A stretch of 5,454 nt of DNA. It comes from Bacteroidia bacterium (GTDB taxonomy: Bacteria; Bacteroidota; Bacteroidia; AKYH767-A; OLB10). The notes under the pieces are model-generated. The model did no database searches. It was not told the origin of the DNA and worked only from the letters and a program-made list of their open reading frames with translations. The stretch is from NCBI GenBank assembly GCA_025450095.1, contig JANWID010000271.1:1-5454 (forward strand). The letters are read 5' to 3'. A program made the translations under genes and the position numbers. Positions 5,322 to 5,454 of this stretch are shown one piece after another (position 1 is the first letter of the stretch; every line of letters begins with the position of its first letter).

Positions 5322-5454
5322 ATGGGAAACTTCTTTGTATGGTGTGCGGGGAGCGACAATAAAATATTGTCGAAATGTTCCGGCGCTGAACGCACCAAGC
5401 ATGCCGGGTTTGGAACCCTGGTGCTGATACCGGCGGTGCTGGCTTTTATTTCCA
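5322..5454 (+). CDS. DUF4407 membrane protein, N-terminal part only
   Basis: The first 44 codons of a protein cut by the window edge. It begins MGNFFVWCAGSD, continues KCSGAERTKHAGFGT, and enters a hydrophobic helix (LVLIPAVLAFIS) at the last base. This order, FF.WC.G.....L..C...E..K..G.G then a membrane helix, is the typical start of DUF4407 proteins (PF14362). These are inner-membrane proteins, usually several hundred residues, with membrane helices near the N-terminus followed by a coiled-coil region; their function is not established. ATG 5322 is chosen because the family motif begins right after it. No Shine-Dalgarno is visible; upstream sequence is AT-rich and the ACGAAT repeat ends 33 bases before. 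It is more G+C-rich than the propeller genes over this short piece. Relation to the propeller pair: none evident, and a terminator separates them. Confidence 0.8.
   Translation, partial: MGNFFVWCAGSDNKILSKCSGAERTKHAGFGTLVLIPAVLAFIS

Overview
This AT-rich window most likely comes from a member of the Bacteroidota. The evidence is two adjacent proteins that each have a Sec signal peptide and a C-terminal type IX secretion (T9SS) sorting domain, start codons in A-rich context without Shine-Dalgarno sequences, and the beginning of a DUF4407 membrane protein. I cannot place it below phylum.

Layout. Bases 1-120 are the tail of an upstream unit ending in a rho-independent terminator. Bases 120-665 are a long intergenic stretch with one small palindrome, one consensus-like Bacteroidota promoter box, and a possible broken small gene whose two reading frames meet at a run of seven T. 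Bases 666-2960 and 2966-4597 form a two-gene unit (5 bp gap, same strand). The first protein is built from Trp-centred propeller repeats of the two-component-regulator type. Its 14 regularly spaced Trp residues suggest two seven-bladed propellers. The second is built from eight SBBP-type repeats of about 53 residues. Both end in a T9SS type A sorting domain, so both should cross the outer membrane and be surface-attached or released. No enzyme, receptor or regulator is encoded with them, so their partner or ligand is unknown.

Bases 4598-5321 hold no convincing gene. They contain a strong hairpin, two sets of short direct repeats that could be the remains of insertion-sequence ends, a second terminator that is a diverged copy of the first with compensating stem changes, and a highly ordered ACGAAT repeat tract with a 50-bp higher-order period. 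Bases 5322-5454 are the first 44 codons of a DUF4407 protein that runs off the window.

I see no clear undescribed multi-gene system. The most unusual items are the higher-order ACGAAT repeat, the paired terminator modules that carry a conserved tRNA-3'-end-like box, and the nearly identical start regions of the two secreted propeller genes.
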